Shown: one piece after another, positions 52,801 through 59,528 of the stretch
Layout of the letters: every line of letters begins with the position of its first letter
How positions within the stretch are numbered: position 1 is the stretch's first letter
NCBI RefSeq assembly: GCF_040687965.1
Contig: NZ_CP156087.1
Coordinates: forward strand, 62,001-126,000
Length of the DNA: 64,000 nt
Source: Methylocystis echinoides
GTDB lineage: Bacteria; Pseudomonadota; Alphaproteobacteria; Rhizobiales; Beijerinckiaceae
Direction: 5' to 3'
The notes under the pieces: model-generated
Told to the model about the DNA's origin: nothing
Seen by the model: the letters and a program-made list of their open reading frames with translations, nothing else
Databases searched by the model: none
Program-made: the position numbers and the translations under genes

Positions 52801-53287
52801 CGAGCTTCATACTCAGATCCAACACACCGGCGCTTGCTGCGAACAGAAGCTGTCCGAGATCACCCTTGCTTGCTATGATGTTTTCGCCACCCTTTTCGAG
52901 CGTGTCGGCGTCAAGCGAAAATTTCAACTTGTAATCGGCACGCCCGAGGCCGCCGATTTCATCGAGAATGGCGCCGTCGGGTACCGGCTGCCCCATAGCG
53001 TCCAAAAGACTGCCATTCTGCTTCTTTATCCGACGGAATTCACGAACGCCGCCAGCAAACTGGAGAACGCCGCCGACCTCCATGGCGTCATGGAGGAAAT
53101 GATAGGGATTGTTCTTGTCGATCCCGAAAAGCAAATCGAGGAACGCTGTCAACGTCGTCGTCTTGCCAGCTTCATTCGGGCCGTAAATCACGTGAAAATC
53201 CGGCACTCCGGGCTCCGTGGAGCCGAAGTCGAAGAAGAAATCGGTGAATTTGCCGTAGCGCGTGAGGTTGAGACGAAGGAGTCGCAT
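49811..53287 (-). CDS. YhaN/SbcC-like AAA ATPase
   Basis: The 1158-residue protein has an SMC/Rad50-type N-terminus with Walker A YGPNEAGKTTTLTAFLDLLF (36-43), a long coiled coil, and a C-terminal ABC-type end with REMSKGTRFQLYLALRVAGY (signature) and FVADDIMETFDDERAEEAFG (Walker B and D loop). YhaN-type proteins work with a nuclease, here the metallophosphoesterase gene that overlaps its start (TGATG). The pair resembles SbcCD and probably handles DNA ends; some such pairs serve in anti-phage defence. The extra N-terminal 44 residues of the longer frame are Arg-rich antisense and not used. Confidence 0.85.
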   Translation of the reverse strand: MRLLRLNLTRYGKFTDFFFDFGSTEPGVPDFHVIYGPNEAGKTTTLTAFLDLLFGIDKNNPYHFLHDAMEVGGVLQFAGGVREFRRIKKQNGSLLDAMGQPVPDGAILDEIGGLGRADYKLKFSLDADTLEKGGENIIASKGDLGQLLFAASAGVLDLSMKLEGLREECDQFFRKRAHKTELAELKKQLDQLAEQKGQIDTLVKVYRKLLDDSREAEERYRKALNERTKALADKSELENLEGALPRLETLKDISTKLAALENIPLVPPGLKEQVTQLQAREIRLEADLENVVSDIRELTEKIESIVVDEKALAVSERLPTIWELKSRFNGAVLDIPKLKPQVQKLSEDIAGILHEIGRKGEEDPKALLLDASVIVPLRDLIKSESGVLALLESARKEWSDAEKELEEESGKLSSLQTRAGAGDSASLKILASIAADIRRASLDNARVVAAKALKAWREILADKMKPLAPWRGGSDDLASIRLPDAAQIERWKTKIDAAENALNDQKSVVARLTNELSELCAQRDALAVTAGVISDGEATQRRADREWAWAEHRRELSAGTADAFEGKMRRDDLAVSARFSHVSEIVKVNRTLEDIEVKERGLRRAEELLEEANHGLEDARNEVAASIRAVSSDFLGTMTPAEFAGWALQFRDAAGARDEVMKAERALGEAEDDLTLAVEKLATTMEKAGVSQDRSAGLDAMLLLSEAAIDEAKSLQMRVEAVDSAKRALAKRVAERDEAQREIDRWKGQWIQAVGSCWIGETHKNPTTSLVSEILSKLVELKSALSDRTTLEGRIDKMERDKKAFETDVQSLAVDMGEDSKNRPTLALFEELEARVKLAKEHNLILSEKKTDLETSKVKQITHIDLIEDHRKGRQGVLEQLDVKTLAEAAVRLDEAKTKADLLARKAEEEGHMLKALGVATLEDAEAVLEKIDLAALSTEKAAAENRFKDADGRQMQHFSEKAKYEEQLAAIGGDDAVALIEEKRRTVCLEIEDKAKRWLRMRAGIVAAEQALRIYREKHRSSMLANASEAFATISRRAYSKLATVPDGASETLVGVVANGGGSRLAREMSKGTRFQLYLALRVAGYQEYVNCRQPPSGVPFVADDIMETFDDERAEEAFGLLAKMAEVGQVIYLTHHEHLCAIAQKVCPHVRLHRFA

Positions 53288-54576
53288 CAGTAACCCTCCG
53301 TGCCGGCGCCCGTATCCACGCGCAAGCGCGCCAGAACTTCTTCGGCGCCTTCGCGAGCGAGTTTTTCGATCTCCGCCTTGAACGCCGCCTCGTTTGAGCC
53401 GCCGAGCGCACCATGACACTCGCGGGGCAAGGCCTTGAGCAACTCGGTGGCGATTTCTTCCGTCTCCATGACGAAGGCCGGCGATGATAAAACACCGCCC
53501 TCGATCTCCTCCATCAGTTCAGCCAGCGTATCGCCGGTTTCGGAGATCGTTGCCAGAGCTGTCGGCCTGGTGCAGGCATTGTCGATGCTCTCGATCCAGG
53601 TATTGCCGGCTGTGCCCGCAAAAGAATCTGCCTCTGCCTTCAGCAGAAGGTCTTTCGCACGGAGGTCCCAGGCCGCAAGCGTTGCGCCGGAAAGCATGAT
53701 CCGGCCGACCAGATGATTTGAACGCGCCACCCCACGCGCCTTCTCGATCGCGCGCCTCATCGCTATGACGACGCCACCCCAGTCCCCGCACCCCTCGACC
53801 ACAACTGGGATTCGTACGAATTCAGCTATGCTTGTGAAGCGCTCCTCGAGTTCGACCGAGCCGTCATCGTGGATAGTTACGAGCGTCGCCGACTTGGGCC
53901 CGGACTCGTTTATGTCGCGGCCCTGTGGATTCCCAGGCATCACGACCGTGCAGGCGCCATTGTAGACAGCCCGTTTATGCACGTGGCCCAATGCCCAATA
54001 CCGGTAGCCGAAAGCCTGCAGCTCCGCCAATGTGCATGGCGAATAATTGTTGTGACCGTCAGCGCCGGTCAAGCTCGTGTGGAGAACGCCAATATTGAAG
54101 GCGCCCTCGACCGGAGCCTTGTACTTGGGCAATAGGCTCGACGAAACAGTCGGGGAACTGAAACTCATTCCGTGAATTGCCACGGGCAGGCCGCCGCCCT
54201 TCGCCCGAATCTCCACAAAGTCAGCCCGGCCTGTAAATACGGTCACCGCTGCAGGCATGGTCAGCTGGTTTGAGATCTTCGTTTCAGCGTCGTGATTGCC
54301 TCGAACGATGAAGACCTGTGCGCCTGCCTGCGCCAGCCGATTCATTTCATTGGCGAAAAATTTCGCCGTCTTCATCGAAGTCTGATCGCCGTCGTAGAGG
54401 TCGCCGGCGAGAACAAGAGCATCAACTTTCTCGTCGATGCACAAATCAACAATATTCTGAAAAGCGCGCCGCGTCGCGTTGCCGATTAGCTTTCCCAATT
54501 CCGGATTGAGTAAGGCCAGGGACCTCAATGGGGAATCAAGGTGAATATCCGCGCTGTGCACAAACCGAAAAGCCAC
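53287..54576 (-). CDS. YhaO/SbcD-like metallophosphoesterase
   Basis: The 429-residue nuclease subunit has the metal motifs in order: FVHSADIHLD (Asp10, His12), LAGDLYDGD, IVRGNHDAET, GVLHTSLTG and WALGHVHKRA. The DNA-binding C-terminal part has a Glu-rich end. GTG 54576 has GGAGGAA at the right distance, better than ATG 54636, which lies in unrelated sequence. It forms an operon with the ATPase gene and may cut DNA ends or hairpins. Confidence 0.85.
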   Translation of the reverse strand: MAFRFVHSADIHLDSPLRSLALLNPELGKLIGNATRRAFQNIVDLCIDEKVDALVLAGDLYDGDQTSMKTAKFFANEMNRLAQAGAQVFIVRGNHDAETKISNQLTMPAAVTVFTGRADFVEIRAKGGGLPVAIHGMSFSSPTVSSSLLPKYKAPVEGAFNIGVLHTSLTGADGHNNYSPCTLAELQAFGYRYWALGHVHKRAVYNGACTVVMPGNPQGRDINESGPKSATLVTIHDDGSVELEERFTSIAEFVRIPVVVEGCGDWGGVVIAMRRAIEKARGVARSNHLVGRIMLSGATLAAWDLRAKDLLLKAEADSFAGTAGNTWIESIDNACTRPTALATISETGDTLAELMEEIEGGVLSSPAFVMETEEIATELLKALPRECHGALGGSNEAAFKAEIEKLAREGAEEVLARLRVDTGAGTEGY

Positions 54577-54693
54577 AGAAATTCCTCCGTCCGGAAAATT
54601 GATGAAGATAGCGGCTTTCGAGGCATACTCGTGCAATGACCGAACAATTCGGCGGCTTGCCCGAAAGTAAATTTTCCACGTGACGCTAGGGAA

Positions 54694-55068
54694 TTAGGCG
54701 GCTTTGGTGGCTCGTTTCCCAAGAGAGGCGACCTTGCGGCGGACCTTGATAGGCTTATGAAGAACGCCGAGGTTCTCCAGCTCAATCGGTGGCTGGTCCT
54801 CGAATTCCACGAGAAGGCGCATTTTGCCGCCGATTGCCGCGACATAATCGCGGAGCGTGGAAATCAGCATGTCACTGCGCTTTTCAAGGCGAGACACGCT
54901 ATCTTGGCCAATGCCAAGCTCCTTGGCAACCTTGGCCTGCGTTTTTTTATGCGCCTCGCGCAGCTGTCTCAGGGCGTTCTCTTCCGTGATTAGTTCTGAG
55001 GTTCTCGCTGCGACGCGAGCACGCCGCGACGCCGGGAGGCCAGCGATTTTTTTCTGCAACGTGGTCAT
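54694..55068 (-). CDS. HigA-like XRE antitoxin
   Basis: The 124-residue protein has an XRE helix-turn-helix at about residues 32-85: LREAHKKTQAKVAKELGIGQ with DSVSRLEKRSDMLISTL. The basic tail KPIKVRRKVASLGKRATKAA would bind the backbone. It follows the toxin gene and overlaps it by four bases, the HigBA order (toxin first). Confidence 0.8.
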   Translation of the reverse strand: MTTLQKKIAGLPASRRARVAARTSELITEENALRQLREAHKKTQAKVAKELGIGQDSVSRLEKRSDMLISTLRDYVAAIGGKMRLLVEFEDQPPIELENLGVLHKPIKVRRKVASLGKRATKAA

Positions 55069-55439
55069 TTGCGTTTCCTTTTCTTCTTCAGGGCCGCGAG
55101 GTGGTCCTCATACCGCTTATCCGCTCTGGCGATCAGCCGCTTGTAAAAGCGCTTCTCGTTCTTCCCGCTCTTATCCCCGGCTACCAGCAGGATGGCCTGC
55201 TGTTCTGGGTCAAAGGCGAACGCCACGCGCCAGACGCCGTCGGCAGCGTCAAATCGCATTTCCTTCATATTGGCGTACGCAGACCCGTTCAGGGTATCGA
55301 CCCGAGGTCTACCCAAACGTGGACCGAACGCCTCCAAAAGGCTGGCCTGAGCGAGCAGCTCGTCTTGCACATCCGCGTCGAGCTCGTCGAATTCAAGCTC
55401 AAACTCGGGATGAAACGTAACTGGCCACTCAATGGTCAT
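55065..55439 (-). CDS. HigB-like toxin
   Basis: The 124-residue protein matches the phage-derived Gp49/HigB type: FHPEFELEFDELDADVQDEL, LLEAFGPRLGRPRVDTL, SAYANMKEMRF and WRVAFAFDPEQQAILLVAGD, then KSGKNEKRFYKRLIARAD. These ribosome-dependent RNases act with the XRE antitoxin encoded next. An 18-base palindrome with TATGGA arms covers the region just before its start. Confidence 0.82.
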   Translation of the reverse strand: MTIEWPVTFHPEFELEFDELDADVQDELLAQASLLEAFGPRLGRPRVDTLNGSAYANMKEMRFDAADGVWRVAFAFDPEQQAILLVAGDKSGKNEKRFYKRLIARADKRYEDHLAALKKKRKRK

Positions 55440-55441
55440 AT

Positions 55442-55459
55442 TATGGACTCCGATCCATA
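55442..55459. promoter_or_regulatory. Candidate operator of the HigBA-like pair
   Basis: TATGGA-CTCCGA-TCCATA is a perfect 6-bp-arm palindrome two bases before ATG 55439, the expected place for antitoxin binding. Confidence 0.5.
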
Positions 55460-55773
55460 TGGTTTCAAGTCCATTCTGAAAAGATGGACGTCAGACAACA
55501 CCCAGGAAAGCCAGAACAAAGTATCCGGCCCTGGGCGACCTTGTCAGGCCCCGTCGTCCCGGCAGGCCATAAGCGGCCAAGGAGGAGAATGAGTAAGCGG
55601 TCAAAAGAGACCCGAGGGCGACAAGAGCGGAACCAAACCCCGCTCTCCGAGGCGCAAAGGCGAAGCCAAGCCGGCAGCGGCCAGCTTTTTCGTTTTGTGG
55701 AGACGTTGCGAACAAAACGCGAATTGTGGTTCACTCGGTCCCCTGTCCTGCCCCTGATTCGCGAGCGCCGCCC
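55460..55773. other. Intergenic stretch before the helicase
   Basis: It is basic-coded in one frame only by chance. No gene or clear promoter was seen; GTG 55726 is a possible longer helicase start. Confidence 0.35.
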
Positions 55774-57837
55774 GTGGCCTACCTCGAAAAACTCAACGCC
55801 GAACAGCGGCGCGCCGTCGAGCACGGCGTCTTGGAAAAGGGGTCTGCGCCGGGCGGGCCGCTGCTCGTCATCGCAGGGGCCGGCTCTGGCAAGACCAACA
55901 CCCTCGCCCATCGCGTCGCGCATCTGATCGTCAATGGCGCCGATCCGCGTCGCATCTTGCTGATGACCTTTTCCCGCCGGGCGGCGGCCGAGATGAGGCG
56001 ACGCGTCGAGCGCATCTGCGCAGAGGCGTTGGGAGCCAACGGCGGGATCCTGATCAACGGGGTCGCCTGGGCGGGGACGTTTCACGGGGTCGGCGCTCGC
56101 CTATTACGCGAATACGCCGCTGAGATCGGTCTCAATCCCGACTTCACAATCCACGATCGGGAGGACGCCGCGGACCTGATGAACCTTGTCCGGCACGAGC
56201 TGGGCTTCTCGAAGGCGGAGAGCCGCTTCCCGACCAAGGGGACTTGCCTCGGCATTTATTCCCGCGCCGTCAATGAGGAGCTGCCGCTCGACGACGTCCT
56301 CGAAGGATGCTTTCCCTGGTGCGCTGGCTGGAGCGCCCAGCTGCGCGAGTTGTTCGCGACTTATGTCGAGGCCAAGCAGGCGCAGAACGTTCTCGATTAC
56401 GACGACTTACTGCTCTATTGGGCGCAGACGTTAGGCGAGCCGGCCCTCGCCGAGGACATTGGCGGGAGATTCGATCACGTCCTCGTGGATGAATATCAGG
56501 ACACGAACCGACTCCAATCCTCGATCCTGCTGGCGATGAAGCCGGACGGGCGCGGCCTCACCGTCGTCGGCGACGATGCCCAGTCGATCTATTCCTTCCG
56601 CGCCGCGACCGTGCGCAGCATCCTCGAATTTCCGAAGGTTTTCAGCCCTCCCGCCGACATCGTCACGCTCGACCGCAATTATCGCTCGACGCAACCGATC
56701 CTCGCCGCCGCGAACAGCGTGATCGAACTTGCCAGCGAGCGTTTCACCAAGAACCTGTGGACGGAACGCCCATCAGGGGAAAAGCCTCGGCTCATCACCG
56801 TACCCGACGAGGCCGACCAAGCCCGCTACGTCGTCGAGCGCGTCCTGGAGGACCGGGAAATCGGCGCGCGCCTGAAACAACAGGCCGTGCTGTTCCGCGC
56901 CTCACATCACAGCGGCCCGCTTGAACTGGAGCTGACCCGCCGTAACATTCCGTTCGTCAAGTTCGGCGGGCTAAAATTCCTCGACAGCGCCCACGTCAAA
57001 GATATGCTCGCCCTGCTGCGGTTCGCGCAGAATCCGCTTGACCGCGTCGCCGGCTTTCGCCTCATGCAGCTTCTGCCCGGCGTCGGTCCGGCGTCCGCGC
57101 AACGCGTGCTCGACCTGATGGCGGAGCAACCCGACCCGTTGTTCGCGCTCTCGGATATCCCCGCGCCCCCGCGCTCGGGCGACGACTGGCCAGGGTTTGT
57201 AGAAACGCTCCAATATGTGCGCGCGGGCAAGGCGGGGTGGCCGACTGAAATCGCAAGCGCGCGCCGCTGGTACGAACCCCATCTCGAGCGCATTCACGAA
57301 GATGCGGTGACGCGCCTGGCCGATCTGCTGCAACTCGAACAGATGGCGGCAGGCTACCCCTCGCGGGAGCGCTTCCTCACCGAATTGACTCTCGACCCGC
57401 CGGACGCCACGAGCGACCAGGCCGGCGCGCCGCTTCTCGACGAGGATTATTTGATCCTGTCCACCATCCATTCGGCTAAGGGACAGGAATGGAAATCGGT
57501 CTTCGTCCTCAACGCTGTCGACGGCTGCATCCCCTCAGATCTGGCTGCCGGAACGACCGCTGAAATCGAAGAGGAACGGCGGCTGCTCTATGTCGCCATG
57601 ACGCGAGCGGTGGACACTCTGCATCTGATCACGCCACAGCGCTTTTTCACCCATGGACAGCACCCGCAAGGCGATCGGCACGTCTACGCCTCGCGAACCC
57701 GCTTTATCCCAAAAGCTTTGCTGCACCATTTTGAATGCGTGACATGGCCGCGGACTGCGGCCGCCTCAGGCGAGCGGCAGAGCGCAAGAGGGACGCGCGT
57801 CGATGTCAGCGCCAAAATGCGCGCCATGTGGCGATAA
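55774..57837 (+). CDS. UvrD/PcrA-type superfamily 1 helicase
   Basis: The 687-residue protein has the helicase motifs: LNAEQRRAVEHG (Q motif), IAGAGSGKTNTL (Walker A), LLMTFSRRAAAEMRRRVERI (Ia), VDEYQDTNRLQ (II), GDDAQSIYSFRAA (III), VTLDRNYRSTQPI (IV) and a late STIHSAKGQEW (V) with RRLLYVAMTRA (VI). It unwinds DNA 3'-5' in repair or replication. GTG 55774 is taken as the start because the Q motif follows nine residues later. The SRAP gene begins 12 bases after its stop. Confidence 0.88.
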   Translation: MAYLEKLNAEQRRAVEHGVLEKGSAPGGPLLVIAGAGSGKTNTLAHRVAHLIVNGADPRRILLMTFSRRAAAEMRRRVERICAEALGANGGILINGVAWAGTFHGVGARLLREYAAEIGLNPDFTIHDREDAADLMNLVRHELGFSKAESRFPTKGTCLGIYSRAVNEELPLDDVLEGCFPWCAGWSAQLRELFATYVEAKQAQNVLDYDDLLLYWAQTLGEPALAEDIGGRFDHVLVDEYQDTNRLQSSILLAMKPDGRGLTVVGDDAQSIYSFRAATVRSILEFPKVFSPPADIVTLDRNYRSTQPILAAANSVIELASERFTKNLWTERPSGEKPRLITVPDEADQARYVVERVLEDREIGARLKQQAVLFRASHHSGPLELELTRRNIPFVKFGGLKFLDSAHVKDMLALLRFAQNPLDRVAGFRLMQLLPGVGPASAQRVLDLMAEQPDPLFALSDIPAPPRSGDDWPGFVETLQYVRAGKAGWPTEIASARRWYEPHLERIHEDAVTRLADLLQLEQMAAGYPSRERFLTELTLDPPDATSDQAGAPLLDEDYLILSTIHSAKGQEWKSVFVLNAVDGCIPSDLAAGTTAEIEEERRLLYVAMTRAVDTLHLITPQRFFTHGQHPQGDRHVYASRTRFIPKALLHHFECVTWPRTAAASGERQSARGTRVDVSAKMRAMWR

Positions 57838-57849
57838 GGGGAAGGCCCC

Positions 57850-58515
57850 ATGTGCAATCTCTACTCGATGACCAAGGGGCAACAAGCAATCCGCGAGATG
57901 GCCCGCGCCATGCATGATCGGACCGGCAATTTGCCGCCCTTCCCCGCCATCTTCCCTGACTACGCCGCGCCGATCGTCCGAAACGGCTCCGAGGGGCGGG
58001 AGTTGACTATGGCGCGATGGGGGATGCCTTCGCCGGTCTTCGCGTTGAAGGGCAAGAAGTGCGATCCCGGCGTCACCAATGTCCGCAATGTCAAGTCTCC
58101 GCATTGGCGGCGTTGGCTCGGGATCGGGAACCGCTGCCTCGTGCCCTTCACCAGCTTCTCAGAAAATGAGGCTCTCCCCGATGGCGCGCATCCGACAGTC
58201 TGGTTCGCCCTCGACGAGACGCGGCCGCTCGCGTTCTTCGCCGGGATTTGGACTCGGTGGACCTCAGTGCGCAAGGTGAAGGAAGGCGAGACGACCAACG
58301 ACCTCTTCGCGTTTCTGACCACCGAAGCGAACAAGCTCGTTGGCGCTATTCATCCGAAGGCGATGCCCGTCATCATGACGACCCGGGAGGAAATTGACCT
58401 CTGGATGACCGCGCCCCCCGAGGAGGCGCTCCGGCTGCAGCGACCGCTCGCTGATGACGCTCTCAGGATTGTGGCGAGAGGCGGAAAGCAGGACGACGGA
58501 GGCCTCGCCGCCTGA
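57850..58515 (+). CDS. SRAP (HMCES/YedK) abasic-site protein
   Basis: The 221-residue protein caps abasic sites in single-stranded DNA with its second residue, Cys2 (MCNLYSMT). Other conserved parts are WGMPSP, TNVRNVKSPHW with Asn, RCLVPFTSFSENE with the catalytic Glu, PLAFFAGIW, and IHPKAMPVIM with His. Length is normal. It is preceded by AAGGGGAAGG and follows a helicase gene, a usual pairing in repair islands. Confidence 0.92.
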   Translation: MCNLYSMTKGQQAIREMARAMHDRTGNLPPFPAIFPDYAAPIVRNGSEGRELTMARWGMPSPVFALKGKKCDPGVTNVRNVKSPHWRRWLGIGNRCLVPFTSFSENEALPDGAHPTVWFALDETRPLAFFAGIWTRWTSVRKVKEGETTNDLFAFLTTEANKLVGAIHPKAMPVIMTTREEIDLWMTAPPEEALRLQRPLADDALRIVARGGKQDDGGLAA

Positions 58516-58574
58516 CGGCCATGTTTGTCGATCAACGTTCCCTACGAGACGGAAAGCTGAAGGCTTCTGGGTGA

Positions 58575-58970
58575 GCGTCCCTATGGGCCGCGAGCGCCCT
58601 CGGTTTTACGAGTCACGCCGTCGCATGGCGTTTGCTCCCATTTCCCGGTGACCAGAATAGTTGTGAGGACGCTGATTTTGCGCCATTCTTAGATGAGTAC
58701 GAGTTCTGAGAGGTCGCCGATGACGAACGACGCCATTACTCAACTCGCAATCCTCACGGAAGCGTTGACGGAGATTGTCGACTTGGCGACAGCTCGATCG
58801 AGTTCGGTCGCTCTGTCGAATGATTTGCTCGATCGAATGGGCGAAATCTCTGCGGGAGCGCTCACAGCTGCCTCAACCTACGGGCAGTTGCCGCCCTTCC
58901 CGATGGGGATCGGTCTTCGCGGGGAGACGCTAAATTAGCGTCGCTTGATCGCTGAGGTAGCTTCTGGCTT
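58575..58970 (+). repeat. Duplicated segment, copy B
   Basis: Same-direction partner of 47620-48020. The gene region is most alike, the flanks less so, which points to an old duplication kept by selection on the gene. Confidence 0.75.
58720..58938 (+). CDS. Small duplicated protein, copy B, 72 residues
   Basis: The product begins MTNDAITQLAILTEALTEIV and ends PPFPMGIGLRGETLN. It keeps every charged residue of copy A in the middle part (DLATARSSSVALSNDLLDRM). GAGAGG precedes the start. No AT-rich palindrome of the shared type was seen before this copy, unlike copy A. Confidence 0.65.
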   Translation: MTNDAITQLAILTEALTEIVDLATARSSSVALSNDLLDRMGEISAGALTAASTYGQLPPFPMGIGLRGETLN

Positions 58971-59038
58971 TCCTGGATGCGCGCTGATGGGCGGGCCCTC
59001 TCGTTTAGTAGGAGGCGCTGCTGTGAGCGCGTGCGTAA

Positions 59039-59102
59039 GGCCGGCCGCCGAGGGCTTGAAGTAAAATCAAGCCCCGGGCTCGCTATCTCTCAGCGGCCGG
59101 CC
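59039..59102. repeat. Nested hairpin element
   Basis: Outer arms GGCCGGCCGC (59039-59048) and GCGGCCGGCC (59093-59102) are perfect and enclose a second hairpin GGGCTTGA/TCAAGCCC (59052-59074). It lies after small gene B and just beyond the molbindin stop, so it may end both transcripts although no T-run follows. Confidence 0.6.
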
Positions 59103-59118
59103 AATTCCTTGCCGGCTG

Positions 59119-59325
59119 TTAATCAACCCCGACAATCACCTCTGAAGACTTGATGATAGCCTTGGCTTTCCCACCGACATGCAAGCCGAGTTCGTCCACC
59201 GACTCGTTCGTGATTGACGCTGTGATTGTGATGCCTTTCACGTCAATGAGAACGTGAGCGGTCGTTGCGCCTTTTTTGATTTCCTTAACGGTTCCTTCGA
59301 GAACGTTACGCGCCGACAGTTTCAT
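59119..59325 (-). CDS. Molbindin (TOBE/Mop) protein
   Basis: The 68-residue protein is a single Mop domain: MKLSARNVLEGTVKEIKKGA, TAHVLIDVKGITITASITNE and GGKAKAIIKSSEVIVGV. Mop proteins form rings that store molybdate or tungstate in the cytoplasm. GGAGG lies seven bases before ATG 59325. No molybdate transporter is nearby. Confidence 0.9.
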   Translation of the reverse strand: MKLSARNVLEGTVKEIKKGATTAHVLIDVKGITITASITNESVDELGLHVGGKAKAIIKSSEVIVGVD

Positions 59326-59528
59326 GCTCAATCCTCCCACTTCTGGTAAAATGCAGATCTTACATAGGTGCGGTAGCTGCGACTGTCACCACGCTGCGCC
59401 ACTGGCGTCACGCGCCCGCCCGTCATGGCTCGGCGGACGCTTCGGTCAAAGCGTCGCGGCTGGCGTAGCTGTAAGCGATTGCGGATTGACGCTAATCTGC
59501 CGGCTTCGTCAACCAGAACGCCCATCCC

